Shown piece by piece: positions 26,062 through 35,312 of a stretch of 64,000 bases of DNA. Within the stretch, counting starts at the first letter, position 1. Every line of letters starts with the position of its first letter. This stretch comes from Pseudooceanicola atlanticus. GTDB taxonomy: Bacteria > Pseudomonadota > Alphaproteobacteria > Rhodobacterales > Rhodobacteraceae. Where the stretch lies: assembly GCF_000768315.1 (NCBI RefSeq), contig NZ_AQQX01000012.1:1-64000 (forward strand). Direction: 5' to 3'. Below the pieces are notes generated by a model. It did no database searches. It had not been told where the DNA came from and saw only the letters and a program-made list of their open reading frames with translations. Position numbers and translations under genes: made by a program.

Positions 26062-27477
26062 GTGCCAGAGCCGAACACGAATCAAATGACGACACCCCGC
26101 CCCACGGTTGGCCAAGCTCTGGACGGGCTGTTCGATCCGCGCACCATCGCGGTGGTTGGCGCATCCCGCACCAAGGGCAAGTTGGGGCAGGCCGTTTTGG
26201 CCCTGCTGAAGAGCAACGGTTACAGCGGCAGGATCATCCCCGTGAACCCTTCGGGCGGCGAGATCGAAGGCCTTCCGGCTGTGCGCAGCCTGGACGAGAT
26301 CGACAGCCCGATCGACGTGGTTGTGCTGGCAACGCCGGTCGGGGTCGCGCTGGACGCTCTGGAGACCTGCACCAGGCTCGATGTCAAGGTCGTGGTCGGG
26401 GTCACCTCGGGCTTTTCCGAAGCCGGCGAAGATGGGCATGAAAACGAAGAGCGCTTGCGCCGGATCATGCAAGACGCGCCCTTTCGACTGGTTGGGCCGA
26501 ACTGCGAAGGTGTGGTGCGCCCCGCGTCGGACCTGCAACTGACTTTCAGCCCGATGTTCAACGATCTTCGGCCTGGTCCCGTGGCCATGATTTCCCAGTC
26601 CGGCGCACTTGCGGGCCTTATGGCTTTGCGTCTGGGCGAACGCGGCGTGGGCATCAACGCCATCGTTTCCAGCGGCAACGAAACCGACCTGACCGCAGCG
26701 GACCTGCTGGATTATCTGGGCAATGACCCCCAGACGCGGGTCGTTCTTTGCTACGTCGAGGAACTGCGTGATGGACGCCGTTTTGCCGAAGCGGCCCAGC
26801 GGCTGACCCGGGCGGGGAAGCATGTCGTCGCGGTCAAGAGCGGGCGCAGCCGCGCCGGGTCACGCGCGGTCCAATCTCATACCGGCGCCATGGCCGGGGA
26901 CGACCGGGTGATCAGCGCGGTCTTTCGCGAAACCGGTGTCATCCGTGCCCGTGAGTCCGTGGCAGCCGTCGATGCCGTAACGGCGCTCGCCGCGGGTCGG
27001 CGACCGGCCGGAAACAGGGTCGGGATCATTTCTGTCACCGGCGGGCTTGGGGTCGAAATGACCGACCTGGCCGAAAGCGCGGGCTTCGAAGTTCCGGTGC
27101 TGGATGAAACGACGCAGACGGCGCTGTCGCGCTATGTGCCCTTTTATGGGTCAGTGACAAACCCGGTCGATCTGACCGGTGTGGTTTTGGCGAATCCAAC
27201 ATATGTCGGACGCTGTCTGGAGGCCGTTACCGCCGATCCGGGCGTGGATATTGCCATCGCAATTATCACATTTGTGCCAGATCAGCAGTTCATCGAGGCC
27301 TTGGCCGAGGCGTTCGACAACACAGACAAGCCAATCTTGATCGTCTGGACCGGTTCGGCGCGCAGCAATGCCTCGGGCGAGGCGCTGCGCGAACGAGCCG
27401 TTCCTGTCTATGATTCGCCCGCTCGGGCGGCATCGGGCCTCGCCGCCCTCGCGGTCGCGACAGGAGAAGTGGCATGA
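26062..27477 (+). CDS. Acyl-CoA synthetase, NDP-forming, alpha subunit
   Basis: This is the alpha part alone (about 471 residues) of an ADP-forming acyl-CoA ligase: CoA-binding Rossmann domain (TIAVVGASRTKGKLG), then the two ligase domains with the phosphohistidine loop AVQSHTGAMAGDD (His at about 273). The ATP-grasp half is the next gene, overlapping by ATGA, so the enzyme is split, unlike the fused copies at 8432 and 21356. The start is probably the GTG at 26062 behind GGAGGAAAGT; an in-frame ATG at 26035 with a weaker AAAGGGA site is possible. It opens a six-gene operon. Confidence 0.9.
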   Translation: MPEPNTNQMTTPRPTVGQALDGLFDPRTIAVVGASRTKGKLGQAVLALLKSNGYSGRIIPVNPSGGEIEGLPAVRSLDEIDSPIDVVVLATPVGVALDALETCTRLDVKVVVGVTSGFSEAGEDGHENEERLRRIMQDAPFRLVGPNCEGVVRPASDLQLTFSPMFNDLRPGPVAMISQSGALAGLMALRLGERGVGINAIVSSGNETDLTAADLLDYLGNDPQTRVVLCYVEELRDGRRFAEAAQRLTRAGKHVVAVKSGRSRAGSRAVQSHTGAMAGDDRVISAVFRETGVIRARESVAAVDAVTALAAGRRPAGNRVGIISVTGGLGVEMTDLAESAGFEVPVLDETTQTALSRYVPFYGSVTNPVDLTGVVLANPTYVGRCLEAVTADPGVDIAIAIITFVPDQQFIEALAEAFDNTDKPILIVWTGSARSNASGEALRERAVPVYDSPARAASGLAALAVATGEVA

Positions 27478-28145
27478 CCCAAAGAGAAACACTGGAAAAT
27501 TGGCAGCGTGCCGGGCGCACGGTGATCCACGAGGCCGATGCGAAGGATCTGCTGCAACGGATCGGAATCCCGGTGCCCCGACGTGACCCCGACCACGGGC
27601 GCTGTGCCGCCAAGCTGTGCCACGATGACTATCCGCATAAGTCCGATCACGGGCTCGTCCGTTTGGGTCTTTCCCCTGAAGAGGCGAAACAGGCCGCCGC
27701 GGAAATGGCGGAACGTTTTGCGGGCGGCACGGCGCTGATCGAGGAAATGGAAGAAGGGTCCGTGGCAGAATGGATCATCGGCTGCAAACGCGACGACACC
27801 TTTGGTCCGATCGTTCTGGCCGGTCCTGGCGGCATCCTTGTGGAACTGATTGATGCCGCCGAAATCAGGCTTGCGCCCGCCACGCCGCAAACTGCCGAGG
27901 CCATGGTGCGATCGGGTCCGGGGGCGCGGTTGCTGACAGGATTACGCGGCGCTGAACCGGCCGACAAAGGTGCCCTGGCAGACCTGATTTCACGCATATC
28001 TGTTTTCTTTGCCGAGAACGCCGATCTGATCTCGGAAATTGAAATCAACCCTGTGATGGTCCGGGCCGACGGGAAGGGATTGGTCGCCGCCGATGCCTTG
28101 ATCGTCTTGTCTTCCAACGCGGACGAACAGGAGAAATTAACGTGA
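27474..28145 (+). CDS. Acyl-CoA synthetase, NDP-forming, beta subunit (short ATP-grasp)
   Basis: At 223 residues this is the ATP-grasp partner of the preceding alpha subunit. The nucleotide-binding loop aligns as CAAKLCHDDYPHKSDHGLVR with the fused relatives' VVLKIASPDILHKSDIGG, and the C-terminal SEIEINPVMVRADGKGLVA is intact. Between GIPVPRRD and this loop roughly 15 residues found in the relatives are missing, removing a helix of the domain. Whether it still binds ATP is unclear. It starts in an ATGA overlap and ends in a GTGA overlap with the MaoC gene. Confidence 0.82.
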   Translation: MTQRETLENWQRAGRTVIHEADAKDLLQRIGIPVPRRDPDHGRCAAKLCHDDYPHKSDHGLVRLGLSPEEAKQAAAEMAERFAGGTALIEEMEEGSVAEWIIGCKRDDTFGPIVLAGPGGILVELIDAAEIRLAPATPQTAEAMVRSGPGARLLTGLRGAEPADKGALADLISRISVFFAENADLISEIEINPVMVRADGKGLVAADALIVLSSNADEQEKLT

Positions 28146-28642
28146 TACGTCACCCTTTTGGAGAGTTGTCACTTGGCCAGACCGGCATTTCGAGTGGTCG
28201 GACGATGACCGAAACCGATGTCGTCAATTTCTGCATGTTGACTGGGAACTGGCTGGAACTTCACTCCAACGTCGAGCACGCCAAATCGTCTCTGTATGGC
28301 CAGCGCCTCGTGCAGGGCAGCCTCGTGTTCTCGATCGTCAATGCGATGATCCCCTTCGACAGTTCTGTGCTGGCCGCTTTCTATGGCTGTGACAAGCTGC
28401 GCTTTTTGCGGCCCACTTTTATCAACGACACCCTTTGGGCCCAAACCGAAATCATCGACCTGAAGGACCATGACAAAAAGCACGGTGTCGTGACCAGCAA
28501 ACTGGAAGGCATCAACCAGCGGGACGAGACGGTCCTGCGCTGCGAGTTCAGCCTGTTGATCCGCAAGTCGCGTCTGGATCGCCCCGGAGAGCCGGCCAAA
28601 ATCCACGCGTCGCGCGACAAAACACAAGGAGAGAGCGCATGA
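28142..28642 (+). CDS. MaoC-like hotdog protein, catalytic Asp replaced
   Basis: This 166-residue hotdog protein aligns end to end with the MaoC hydratase at 10536 (TMTETDVVNFCMLTGNWLEL, then GQRLVQGSLVFSIVNAM). Where that enzyme has Asp and His in GDFNRLH, this one has Asn36 and His41 (GNWLELH). The Asp-to-Asn change would be expected to weaken or abolish hydratase activity, unless it acts with a partner subunit. The start is the GTG in a GTGA overlap with the ligase beta gene, preceded by AGGAGAAATTAAC. The ACAD gene follows in an ATGA overlap. Confidence 0.85.
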   Translation: MIRHPFGELSLGQTGISSGRTMTETDVVNFCMLTGNWLELHSNVEHAKSSLYGQRLVQGSLVFSIVNAMIPFDSSVLAAFYGCDKLRFLRPTFINDTLWAQTEIIDLKDHDKKHGVVTSKLEGINQRDETVLRCEFSLLIRKSRLDRPGEPAKIHASRDKTQGESA

Positions 28643-29781
28643 ACTTTCTGACACCCGAGCAAGAGATGTGGCGCGCGACCGTCGAGCGTTTTGTCGAGGA
28701 AGAGATCGGCCGAGACTATATCCGCAATTGCGACCGCGAGCGCGAATACCCCTACGAAGCCTATGAAAAAGTGGCCAAGCAGGGCTGGCTCGGCATCCTG
28801 TTTTCAGAAGAGAGCGGCGGTCTTGGCGGTGACATCATGGACTATGCCCTGATGTGCGAAGGGTTGGCCAAATACGGCTTTGACTTCTCGACCGGGTTGA
28901 TGGTGGCGACGTTCACCGCGATGAATGTCGAGAAATTCGGCACGCCCGAGCAAAAAGAGCGGTACATCCAGCCCTTCCTCGATGGCGACATCCGCTTTTC
29001 GATCTCGATTTCCGAACCGGGCGCGGGGTCGGATGCGGCATCGACAAAGACCCGGGCGCGGCGCGACGGCAACGGCTGGGTCGTCAACGGGCAGAAACTG
29101 TGGTGCTCGGGCGCTGCGGCCGATAACGCAATCCTTGCCATGCTGACCCGGACCGACCCCGACGCGCCCAAACACAAGGGGCTGTCGGTTTTCCTGATCC
29201 CCAATGACACCGAAGGTCTGGACATCCGCAAGCTGCCGACCATGGCGCGCCGCGCAACCGGCACCACCGAGATTTTCGTGGACGACGTGAAACTGCCGGC
29301 CGATGCGCTGCTGGGCACGGAAAACGATGGCTGGAAGATCATCACCGACCATCTGGAACTGGAACGCGTGGCCGTGGCCGCCGCCTATGTGGGCAATGCC
29401 CAGACAGCCCTAGACGATGCTCTGCGCTACGCCCACGAACGGATTCAGTTCGACAAGCCGATCTTCGACTTTCAGGTGATCCGCCACATGCTGGCCGACA
29501 TGCAGACCCAGGTCGATGCCGCCCGGCTGTTGGTTTATCGCGCCGCCAGCCTGGCCGCAGCCAAGACGCCCTGCACGCGAGAGGTCTCGATGGCAAAGCT
29601 CTATGCCTCCGAGACGCTGCAGACGGTGACGCGCAACGGAATGCAGATCCTGGGTGGCCACTCGATGCTGCCCGAAGCAGATATGGAGCGGTATTTCCGC
29701 GAAGGGATGCAAAGCACCATCGGCGGCGGAACCTCGCAGATTCAGCGCACCCTCATCGCCAAGACCATGCGCCCGGGCTGA
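28639..29781 (+). CDS. Acyl-CoA dehydrogenase
   Basis: A complete 380-residue ACAD. The flavin loop is ISISEPGAGSDAASTKTRA. The MCAD-type base position is Gly (TIGGGTSQIQRTLIAK), whereas the helix DHLELERVAVAAAYVG has Glu, the arrangement of isovaleryl-CoA dehydrogenase and its relatives. The gene lies between a MaoC-like protein (ATGA overlap) and a thiolase-like protein (47 bp), so it probably makes the enoyl-CoA that the downstream proteins process. Confidence 0.93.
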   Translation: MNFLTPEQEMWRATVERFVEEEIGRDYIRNCDREREYPYEAYEKVAKQGWLGILFSEESGGLGGDIMDYALMCEGLAKYGFDFSTGLMVATFTAMNVEKFGTPEQKERYIQPFLDGDIRFSISISEPGAGSDAASTKTRARRDGNGWVVNGQKLWCSGAAADNAILAMLTRTDPDAPKHKGLSVFLIPNDTEGLDIRKLPTMARRATGTTEIFVDDVKLPADALLGTENDGWKIITDHLELERVAVAAAYVGNAQTALDDALRYAHERIQFDKPIFDFQVIRHMLADMQTQVDAARLLVYRAASLAAAKTPCTREVSMAKLYASETLQTVTRNGMQILGGHSMLPEADMERYFREGMQSTIGGGTSQIQRTLIAKTMRPG

Positions 29782-29828
29782 CAGTTCGGGGCGCAGCGGG
29801 ACAGCCCGACAAGAAGGAGAAAGAGCAT

Positions 29829-31001
29829 ATGAAGAACGGACGAGAACCGGTGGTCGTCGGCGTTGCCGATGCGCCGCTGGAGGACGGCAAGTTCGTCACA
29901 AAGGCTTCGGTCCTTGGTCATGCCGCGTTGGTGGCAAAAGCCGCCGTCGAAGAAGCCGGACTGAAACTGAGCGATGTCGACGGCCTGCTGACCGCCGGCA
30001 TGTGGGGTGTCCCCGGCCCCGGCCAACTGGCCACGGTGACGCTGGGCGAATATCTGGGCATCATGCCGATATTCGTCGATGGCACGAATATTGGTGGTTC
30101 GGCATTCGAGGCCCATGTCGCACATGCTGCCATGGCGCTTCGCGAAGGCTATTGCGAGGTTGCGCTGATCGTCTACAGCTCAGACCAGAAATCCCTGCGC
30201 AGCCGCAACCTGGGGGGCCGGCCCTCGGTCCTGTCCATGCAACATGAAACACCCTTTGGGATGCCCACGCCTGTGGGCGGCTATGCGATGGCCGCGCAGC
30301 GCCACATGCACGAATACGGCACCACGTCCGAAAACCTCGCCGAAATCGCCGTCGCGACCCGGAAATGGGCACAGTTGAATCCCGAGGCGACGCGGCGCGA
30401 TCCGCTGTCGATCGACGACGTACTGTCCAGCACGATGATCTCGGAGCCGCTGCACCTGCTCGATTGCTGTCTCGTCACCGACGGGGCCGGCGCCATCGTC
30501 ATGACCACCGCCGAGCGGGCCAAGGACCTCAACACCCGTCCCGTCGCGGTCAAGGGCTATGGCGAGGCGCATACCCACTGGGCCATCGGCGAAATGCCGG
30601 ACCTCGCCCGCCTGCTTCCCGCGCAAAAGGCCGGGGAACGCGCAATGAAAATGGCCGGGGTGAGCCATTCGGATATCGACCTGGTCGAGATCTATGACAG
30701 CTTTACCATCACCGTGCTGCTCTCGCTCGAGGCTCTCGGCTTCTGCAAGATCGGCGAGGGCGGGGATTTCGTGTCGGGCCAGCGCACTGCACCGGGCGGA
30801 GCGTTCCCAATGAACACCAGTGGCGGCGGCCTTTCGGCGCTGCATCCAGGCATGTTCGGAATGTTCTTGCTGATTGAGGCGGTCCGGCAGCTTCGCGACG
30901 AGGCCGGCGAACGCCAGGTCAAGGGCGCCGAGACCGCGCTGGTACACGGAACCGGGGGCACGCTGTCCTCTGGCGCGACCGTGATTTTGCAAAAGGACTG
31001 A
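29829..31001 (+). CDS. Thiolase-superfamily protein (SCP-x/Ltp-like), no canonical Cys
   Basis: This 390-residue protein has the thiolase fold of the lipid-transfer/SCP-x branch. The place of the usual nucleophilic Cys reads GTNIGGSAFEAHV (G89-G90-S91), so ordinary thiolysis is unlikely. Other conserved blocks are LVEIYDSFTITVLLSLE (Tyr289), NTSGGGLSALHPGMFGM (His339) and LVHGTGG (His373). In the steroid-degrading Ltp2 a similar protein works as a retro-aldolase together with a DUF35 partner; here a DUF35 gene follows after 4 bp. A retro-aldol role is therefore inferred. The ribosome site is AAGGAGAAAGAGCAT before the ATG. Confidence 0.88.
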   Translation: MKNGREPVVVGVADAPLEDGKFVTKASVLGHAALVAKAAVEEAGLKLSDVDGLLTAGMWGVPGPGQLATVTLGEYLGIMPIFVDGTNIGGSAFEAHVAHAAMALREGYCEVALIVYSSDQKSLRSRNLGGRPSVLSMQHETPFGMPTPVGGYAMAAQRHMHEYGTTSENLAEIAVATRKWAQLNPEATRRDPLSIDDVLSSTMISEPLHLLDCCLVTDGAGAIVMTTAERAKDLNTRPVAVKGYGEAHTHWAIGEMPDLARLLPAQKAGERAMKMAGVSHSDIDLVEIYDSFTITVLLSLEALGFCKIGEGGDFVSGQRTAPGGAFPMNTSGGGLSALHPGMFGMFLLIEAVRQLRDEAGERQVKGAETALVHGTGGTLSSGATVILQKD

Positions 31002-31005
31002 ACCG

Positions 31006-31410
31006 ATGAGTACAGAAAAACCGCTTCCGGTAATCGACCATGACAGCACCCCCTACTGGGAGGCCGCGCGCCAGGGCCGCCTCGACATCCCGCTCTGCGG
31101 CGATTGCGGCAAGCATCATTTCTATCCGCGATCCGTTTGCCCGCATTGCCATTCCGACAATCTCGACTTCGATACCGTCAGCGGGCGAGGCGAGGTGCAT
31201 ACCTTCACCATCGCGCGCCGTCCGGCTGGGCCGGCATTCGCTGATGACGTGCCATATGTCGTGGCATTGATCGAGCTGGAGGAAGGCCCCCGGATGATGA
31301 GCCGGATCCAGACCGGCGATCCCGAGAAGGTTCATATCGGGGCCAAGGTGGAAGTGACGTTCGTCAAGGCAAACGACGAAGTGACATTTCCCTACTTCAA
31401 ATTGACCTGA
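31006..31410 (+). CDS. Zn-ribbon/OB-fold protein (DUF35 family)
   Basis: This 134-residue protein has a rubredoxin-like zinc ribbon with C31-x2-C34 (LCGDCGKHHFYPRSVC) and C45-x2-C48 (CPHCHS), followed by an OB domain (VSGRGEVHTFTIARRPAGPA, ELEEGPRMMSRI). Members are known as partners of thiolase-like enzymes and CoA-binding subunits of aldolases. It is translated directly after the thiolase-like gene (4 bp) and closes the operon; a strong hairpin lies behind it. It probably stabilises or supplies substrate to its neighbour. Confidence 0.92.
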   Translation: MSTEKPLPVIDHDSTPYWEAARQGRLDIPLCGDCGKHHFYPRSVCPHCHSDNLDFDTVSGRGEVHTFTIARRPAGPAFADDVPYVVALIELEEGPRMMSRIQTGDPEKVHIGAKVEVTFVKANDEVTFPYFKLT

Positions 31411-31446
31411 GGCCAGTGGCATAGCCACTTCGGGGTCGAATGTAGG

Positions 31447-31479
31447 AGAGCCGCCGCAGAGGGTATCTGCGGTGGCTCT
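31447..31479. terminator. Hairpin between convergent operons
   Basis: Arms AGAGCCGCCGCAGA (31447-31460) and TCTGCGGTGGCTCT (31466-31479) pair over 14 bases with one G-T pair, around the loop GGGTA; TTCGCTTTT follows on the plus side. It lies between the end of the DUF35 gene and the end of the TRAP permease gene and could stop transcription from both. Confidence 0.8.
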
Positions 31480-31493
31480 TCGCTTTTCGGAGG

Positions 31494-33437
31494 TCACCCG
31501 GCGCGGCCGGGCTGCGGTGCTCCGTGCAGAAACCGCCACGCCAAGAGTCCGGCCAGCGCCAGCCCGCCAATGATGTCGGCCGCAGGCGCGGCGTAAAACA
31601 GCAAGGCGGCAGCCGACAGGAACAGCAACCGGCCGATGACCGGCACCTTTCCACGAAACCAGCCGCTTGTGCCGACGCTGACGGCAAAAACCGCGGCGGA
31701 GGCAACGCCCATATCCATTAGGATTTGCCCCGTGCCGCCCTGGGCCAGTATGCCCGGCCGAAACACAAACAGAAATGGCACCACATAGATCGCTCCGGCC
31801 AGCATCAGCGCGCGACCCGCCACCCGCCAGAAATTGGCCCCTGCCAGGGCGGCGGCGGCATAGACACTGGCGCAGACCGGTGGCGTGATGGCCGACAGGA
31901 TCGCATAGTAGAAGACAAAAAGATGAGCCGTCAGTTCGGGTAGGCCAAGCCGCACGAGACTGGGCGCGGCGATTGCCGCCGCCAGCACATAGGAGGCCGT
32001 CGTCGGCACGTCCATGCCCAGCAGGATCGCCAGCACCGCCGCCAGCAACAGGGCCACGATCAACCCCTGACCGGACACAGAGAACAACAGGTTCGAGACT
32101 TTGACCCCGGCACCCGTCGCCGTCAGAACCTTGACGACGATGGCGGCGCAGGCAAGCAGCGCCGCGATCATCACCAGCGCCCGCCCTGCTTCGACCATCC
32201 CCTCATAGATGTCGCGGGCCAGCTTGGCCCAACAGGCCAGCACACCCTGCTTTTTTCCGTCGCGTGCGAAGGGACGCACCAGACCACAGGCCACGACCAG
32301 CACGATGATCGCACCCGCCCCTGCATAGCTTGGCGTGTAACCGTTGAAAAGGAAATAGACCATCGCCGCGATGGGAAGGAACAGCGGGATCGACTTGTCC
32401 GGCGCAAGGAATTCCGCCGGTTCGGGCATTTCGCTCCTTGGTGTCGGCTGAAGCCCTGTGCGGCGGGCATAGAGATCCACGCCGAACCATACCGCAAGGT
32501 AATAGAGAAACGCCGGACCGATCGCCGCGATGACGATATCGGTGTAGGGAATGGCCAGGAACTCGGCCATGATAAAAGCCGCCGCCCCCATCACCGGCGG
32601 CGTAAGCTGGCCGGCGGAGGAGGCGACTGCCTCAACCGCCCCGGCAAAGGCCGGCGGATAGCGCAGTCGCTTCATCGTGGGGATTGTAATCGACCCGGTC
32701 GCCATGACATTGGCCACCGCCGAGCCGGTCACCGTCCCGAACATCGCCGATGACAGGGCACAGACCTTTGCCGGACCGCCATAAGAGCGCCCGGCGATCC
32801 AGGTCGCCATTTTCATAAAGGAATCTGTCGACCCGGTGGATAACAGCAGAGCCCCCAGAAGCACATAGATCACGATGACCCGAGCCCCGATATCCGCAAG
32901 GTAGCCAAAGAGGCCAGTAGTCGAGCTGTAGAAAGTCTCGACCGCCGTACGGGCCGACACACGCGGTGGGCGCCAGGCCCCTTCGATCAGATCATGGCCG
33001 AAATAAAAATAGATCACAGTGCAAAGCGCCAGCAGCGGCAGGAACCAGCCGATCACCCGGCGCGCCGCTTCAAGAGTCAGCAGAACAGCCAACAGACCGG
33101 CCGCCTTGTCGAGCGGCCCGTAGCGCACCATGATATCCGAAAAGCGATCCCGGTTCACGATTACATAGAGGCAAACCGCGAACGCCAGTAGTCCCAGCAT
33201 GATGTCCACAGCCCGTTCAATCCCGCTTCGCGCACCGGTGCGCGAGGCCCGCGCCGCATAGAGAAAGAACGCGCAGCCGATACCGAAACCGACAAAAATC
33301 GGTCGCTGAACCAGCGGTTCGAACTGTCCGAAGAGGGCATTATAGAAATGCAGCGCGACGAATGCGGCGAACAATACGCCAAGCGCCTGCTCTCCGCGCC
33401 GTTCCCAATTGGGTATTGCGGTCGATGTCTGCGTCAT
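31494..33437 (-). CDS. TRAP transporter fused permease (4TM-12TM, TAXI type)
   Basis: At 647 residues it fuses the small (DctQ-like) and large (DctM-like) TRAP membrane subunits, as usual for TAXI systems. Many hydrophobic segments span the whole length; FGTVTGSAVANVMATGSITI and VEAVASSAGQLTPPVMGAAA are DctM signature blocks, repeated in variant form near the C-terminus (LLGMDVPTTASYVLAAA, YYAILSAITPPVCAS). It imports the ligand of the binding protein encoded 90 bp upstream. It is the last gene of an operon that starts with a two-subunit CoA-transferase-like pair. Confidence 0.93.
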   Translation of the reverse strand: MTQTSTAIPNWERRGEQALGVLFAAFVALHFYNALFGQFEPLVQRPIFVGFGIGCAFFLYAARASRTGARSGIERAVDIMLGLLAFAVCLYVIVNRDRFSDIMVRYGPLDKAAGLLAVLLTLEAARRVIGWFLPLLALCTVIYFYFGHDLIEGAWRPPRVSARTAVETFYSSTTGLFGYLADIGARVIVIYVLLGALLLSTGSTDSFMKMATWIAGRSYGGPAKVCALSSAMFGTVTGSAVANVMATGSITIPTMKRLRYPPAFAGAVEAVASSAGQLTPPVMGAAAFIMAEFLAIPYTDIVIAAIGPAFLYYLAVWFGVDLYARRTGLQPTPRSEMPEPAEFLAPDKSIPLFLPIAAMVYFLFNGYTPSYAGAGAIIVLVVACGLVRPFARDGKKQGVLACWAKLARDIYEGMVEAGRALVMIAALLACAAIVVKVLTATGAGVKVSNLLFSVSGQGLIVALLLAAVLAILLGMDVPTTASYVLAAAIAAPSLVRLGLPELTAHLFVFYYAILSAITPPVCASVYAAAALAGANFWRVAGRALMLAGAIYVVPFLFVFRPGILAQGGTGQILMDMGVASAAVFAVSVGTSGWFRGKVPVIGRLLFLSAAALLFYAAPAADIIGGLALAGLLAWRFLHGAPQPGRAG

Positions 33438-33460
33438 GTTCTCTCCGAGAGCGGTAACGG

Positions 33461-33481
33461 CGGGGTGCCCGCAGCACCCCG
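33461..33481. promoter_or_regulatory. Hairpin between TAXI binding-protein and permease genes
   Basis: CGGGGTGC (33461-33468) and GCACCCCG (33474-33481) form an 8-bp stem with loop CCGCA in the 89-bp gap. Such stems between binding-protein and permease genes are known to shield the upstream message or reduce read-through; that role is inferred here. Confidence 0.55.
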
Positions 33482-33526
33482 TCTGGATCAGCCTATGGCC
33501 GCCGTCGTGACGGCCCGCGATTCCGG

Positions 33527-34498
33527 TCAGCTTCCGGCCGCCTCTCTCCAGTAACGTTCCGCACCTGGATGATAGGTAATTCCTGCCTCCATCGTGGCGA
33601 CGGCATCGGCGGCAATGTCATAGTCCGCCAGTTGTGGCCAGGCTTCGGTCAGCAGGCTCATGTTCTGGTGGATGCTGCGAGCGATGTCGTAGGCGGTCTG
33701 GTCATCCATGACACCGGTGCGGGTCAGAAAGAAAACGTTGAGCTTCGGAACGCGCATTGCTTCGGAGCCGGGAATGAGTTCTGCCGGAAGAGTTGTGAAA
33801 CCGACGCCCTCCATAGCCCCAGTCGCCGCTTTCTCCTGCTCTTCGGTAAAGCCGATCAAGCGCATCTTGGTGCTGGTCATCAATTCCTGTAGACTTGCAT
33901 CGACGGAGTCTGCGGCCCCGTATTTACTGTAACCGACGATTTGGCGGTTCTTGATGCCTTCCACCGCGTCCCCAACGGCGCCATGCACCAGGTCCGCGTT
34001 GATATCGAACATCGACAGGACACCGGTCGTCAACGTCTCGGCCGCCGATCCGCGGATGCCGGGATTGAACTTCTTCCCGTCCAGTTCGTCCAGCGTCGTC
34101 ACACCAGACTCGTCGGTGACCGCGATCAGCAGGATCGAAGCGCTGTAAGGATAAAGCGCAACCGTATCTGGGATTGCGTTACCTTCGAACTTGCCGGTCC
34201 CGTTTCTGGCGGAGATCAGAATGTCGGTGGTGGCAAGCCCAAGGTCGATCTCGTCGCGCGCCAGCCGCAGCACATTGTCCACGCTGGCCCCGGTTTCGAT
34301 CACGCTGACATTGGTGCCTTCCATACCGGTCTCGATTGCCTTGCTCATCGCAACCGAAATGGTGAAATGGCTCGACGTCGGGCTGGTCGTGCCCATCGTG
34401 AGATCCTTGGCAGATGCCGCGCCGCCAAGGGCCATCGCCCCCACAGCCGAAATAGCACCCATCGCCGCCCGGAACCCGGTCAACTTGTGTTGGAACAT
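33527..34498 (-). CDS. TRAP transporter solute-binding protein, TAXI family
   Basis: A periplasmic binding protein of 323 residues. The signal peptide (MFQHKLTGFRAAMGAISAVG) ends near ASA-K. The TAXI pattern is seen in LTMGTTSPTSSHFTISVAMS, ETGASVDNVLRLARDEIDLG, and LDELDGKKFNPGIRGSAAET. The ligand is not known; characterised TAXI proteins bind acids such as glutamate or 2-oxoglutarate. It lies between the CoA-transferase-like genes and the fused permease on one transcript. Confidence 0.92.
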   Translation of the reverse strand: MFQHKLTGFRAAMGAISAVGAMALGGAASAKDLTMGTTSPTSSHFTISVAMSKAIETGMEGTNVSVIETGASVDNVLRLARDEIDLGLATTDILISARNGTGKFEGNAIPDTVALYPYSASILLIAVTDESGVTTLDELDGKKFNPGIRGSAAETLTTGVLSMFDINADLVHGAVGDAVEGIKNRQIVGYSKYGAADSVDASLQELMTSTKMRLIGFTEEQEKAATGAMEGVGFTTLPAELIPGSEAMRVPKLNVFFLTRTGVMDDQTAYDIARSIHQNMSLLTEAWPQLADYDIAADAVATMEAGITYHPGAERYWREAAGS

Positions 34499-34544
34499 TT
34501 TATCCTCCCGTTTTTGACTTTAAGAGAATCGTCAGCCCGGCCGC

Positions 34545-35312
34545 TCAAGCACGCAAGGCCCCCGATATGTCGATCCGCTCTCTCAGAACGCGCAATTCTT
34601 CCTCCGTTGGTGGCCGCGTTTGCGGCACCTCGCCTCTGATCGCCAGATCGAACCCCGTATGACGCTGGACCTCTTCGGGCGTATTGCCCCCATGCACCGA
34701 TTTCAGTTGCATTCGCAGCGTCGTCTTGTCGAATTCCATAACCGCTCGCGGCGTCACCACCAGGCGCGGCCCTTCATTGACCAACCCGGCGTCGCGTTTC
34801 GCGGCAGGCCCGGACAGATGTCCGGGTATTGTAATGAAATCGACCGTTTCCACAAAGTTTCGCGCCGTGTGCACGGTGGGGCAAATGTAATACCGCGACG
34901 AGGTGTGGCAGTATGACAGGTTCGCCGCTCCCGGCCCGCGCATCTTTGGTGCGTGCAGTGTGCCGCCGACGTGGTGCAGGTTGATGTTGCCGTACACATC
35001 GTGCTGCAAACCACTGTGAAAGAAAAAATCCAGCCCGTGATGGCTGTGGCCGAACAACTCGATAAAGGTCTCGGCGGCCTCGCAGCGGCCGAGCGCACGA
35101 TCGTCCAGCATCGACGGATACAAACGCCCCGGCTCGGGGTTGAAGAACATCTCGCCGCCGACCGTCAGGTTCGGTGCATGCAGCTCGCGGGCTAGCGCAA
35201 TGGCCGCCATCGGCACCAACGCGGCTGCACCCGCCGCACCCAGTTCTCCGTCGGCCAGATCGCGGGCCAACACGACGACCATCTGTTCAATTGGGGAAAC
35301 CGCTGCACTCAT
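34545..35312 (-). CDS. Class I CoA-transferase-like protein, beta subunit
   Basis: This 255-residue protein belongs to the beta-type half of the two-subunit class I CoA-transferase fold, and resembles the GctB/IpdB branch: NLTVGGEMFFNPEPGRLYPS, DFFFHSGLQHDVYGNINLHH, and the C-terminal VVTPRAVMEFDKTTLRM with LKSVHGGNTPEEVQRHTGF. The familiar SENG box that carries the covalent Glu of classical transferases is not seen. In the IpdAB branch related proteins act as ring-opening hydrolases on CoA thioesters, so the reaction may be hydrolytic. It overlaps the alpha gene by ATGA. Confidence 0.82.
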   Translation of the reverse strand: MSAAVSPIEQMVVVLARDLADGELGAAGAAALVPMAAIALARELHAPNLTVGGEMFFNPEPGRLYPSMLDDRALGRCEAAETFIELFGHSHHGLDFFFHSGLQHDVYGNINLHHVGGTLHAPKMRGPGAANLSYCHTSSRYYICPTVHTARNFVETVDFITIPGHLSGPAAKRDAGLVNEGPRLVVTPRAVMEFDKTTLRMQLKSVHGGNTPEEVQRHTGFDLAIRGEVPQTRPPTEEELRVLRERIDISGALRA

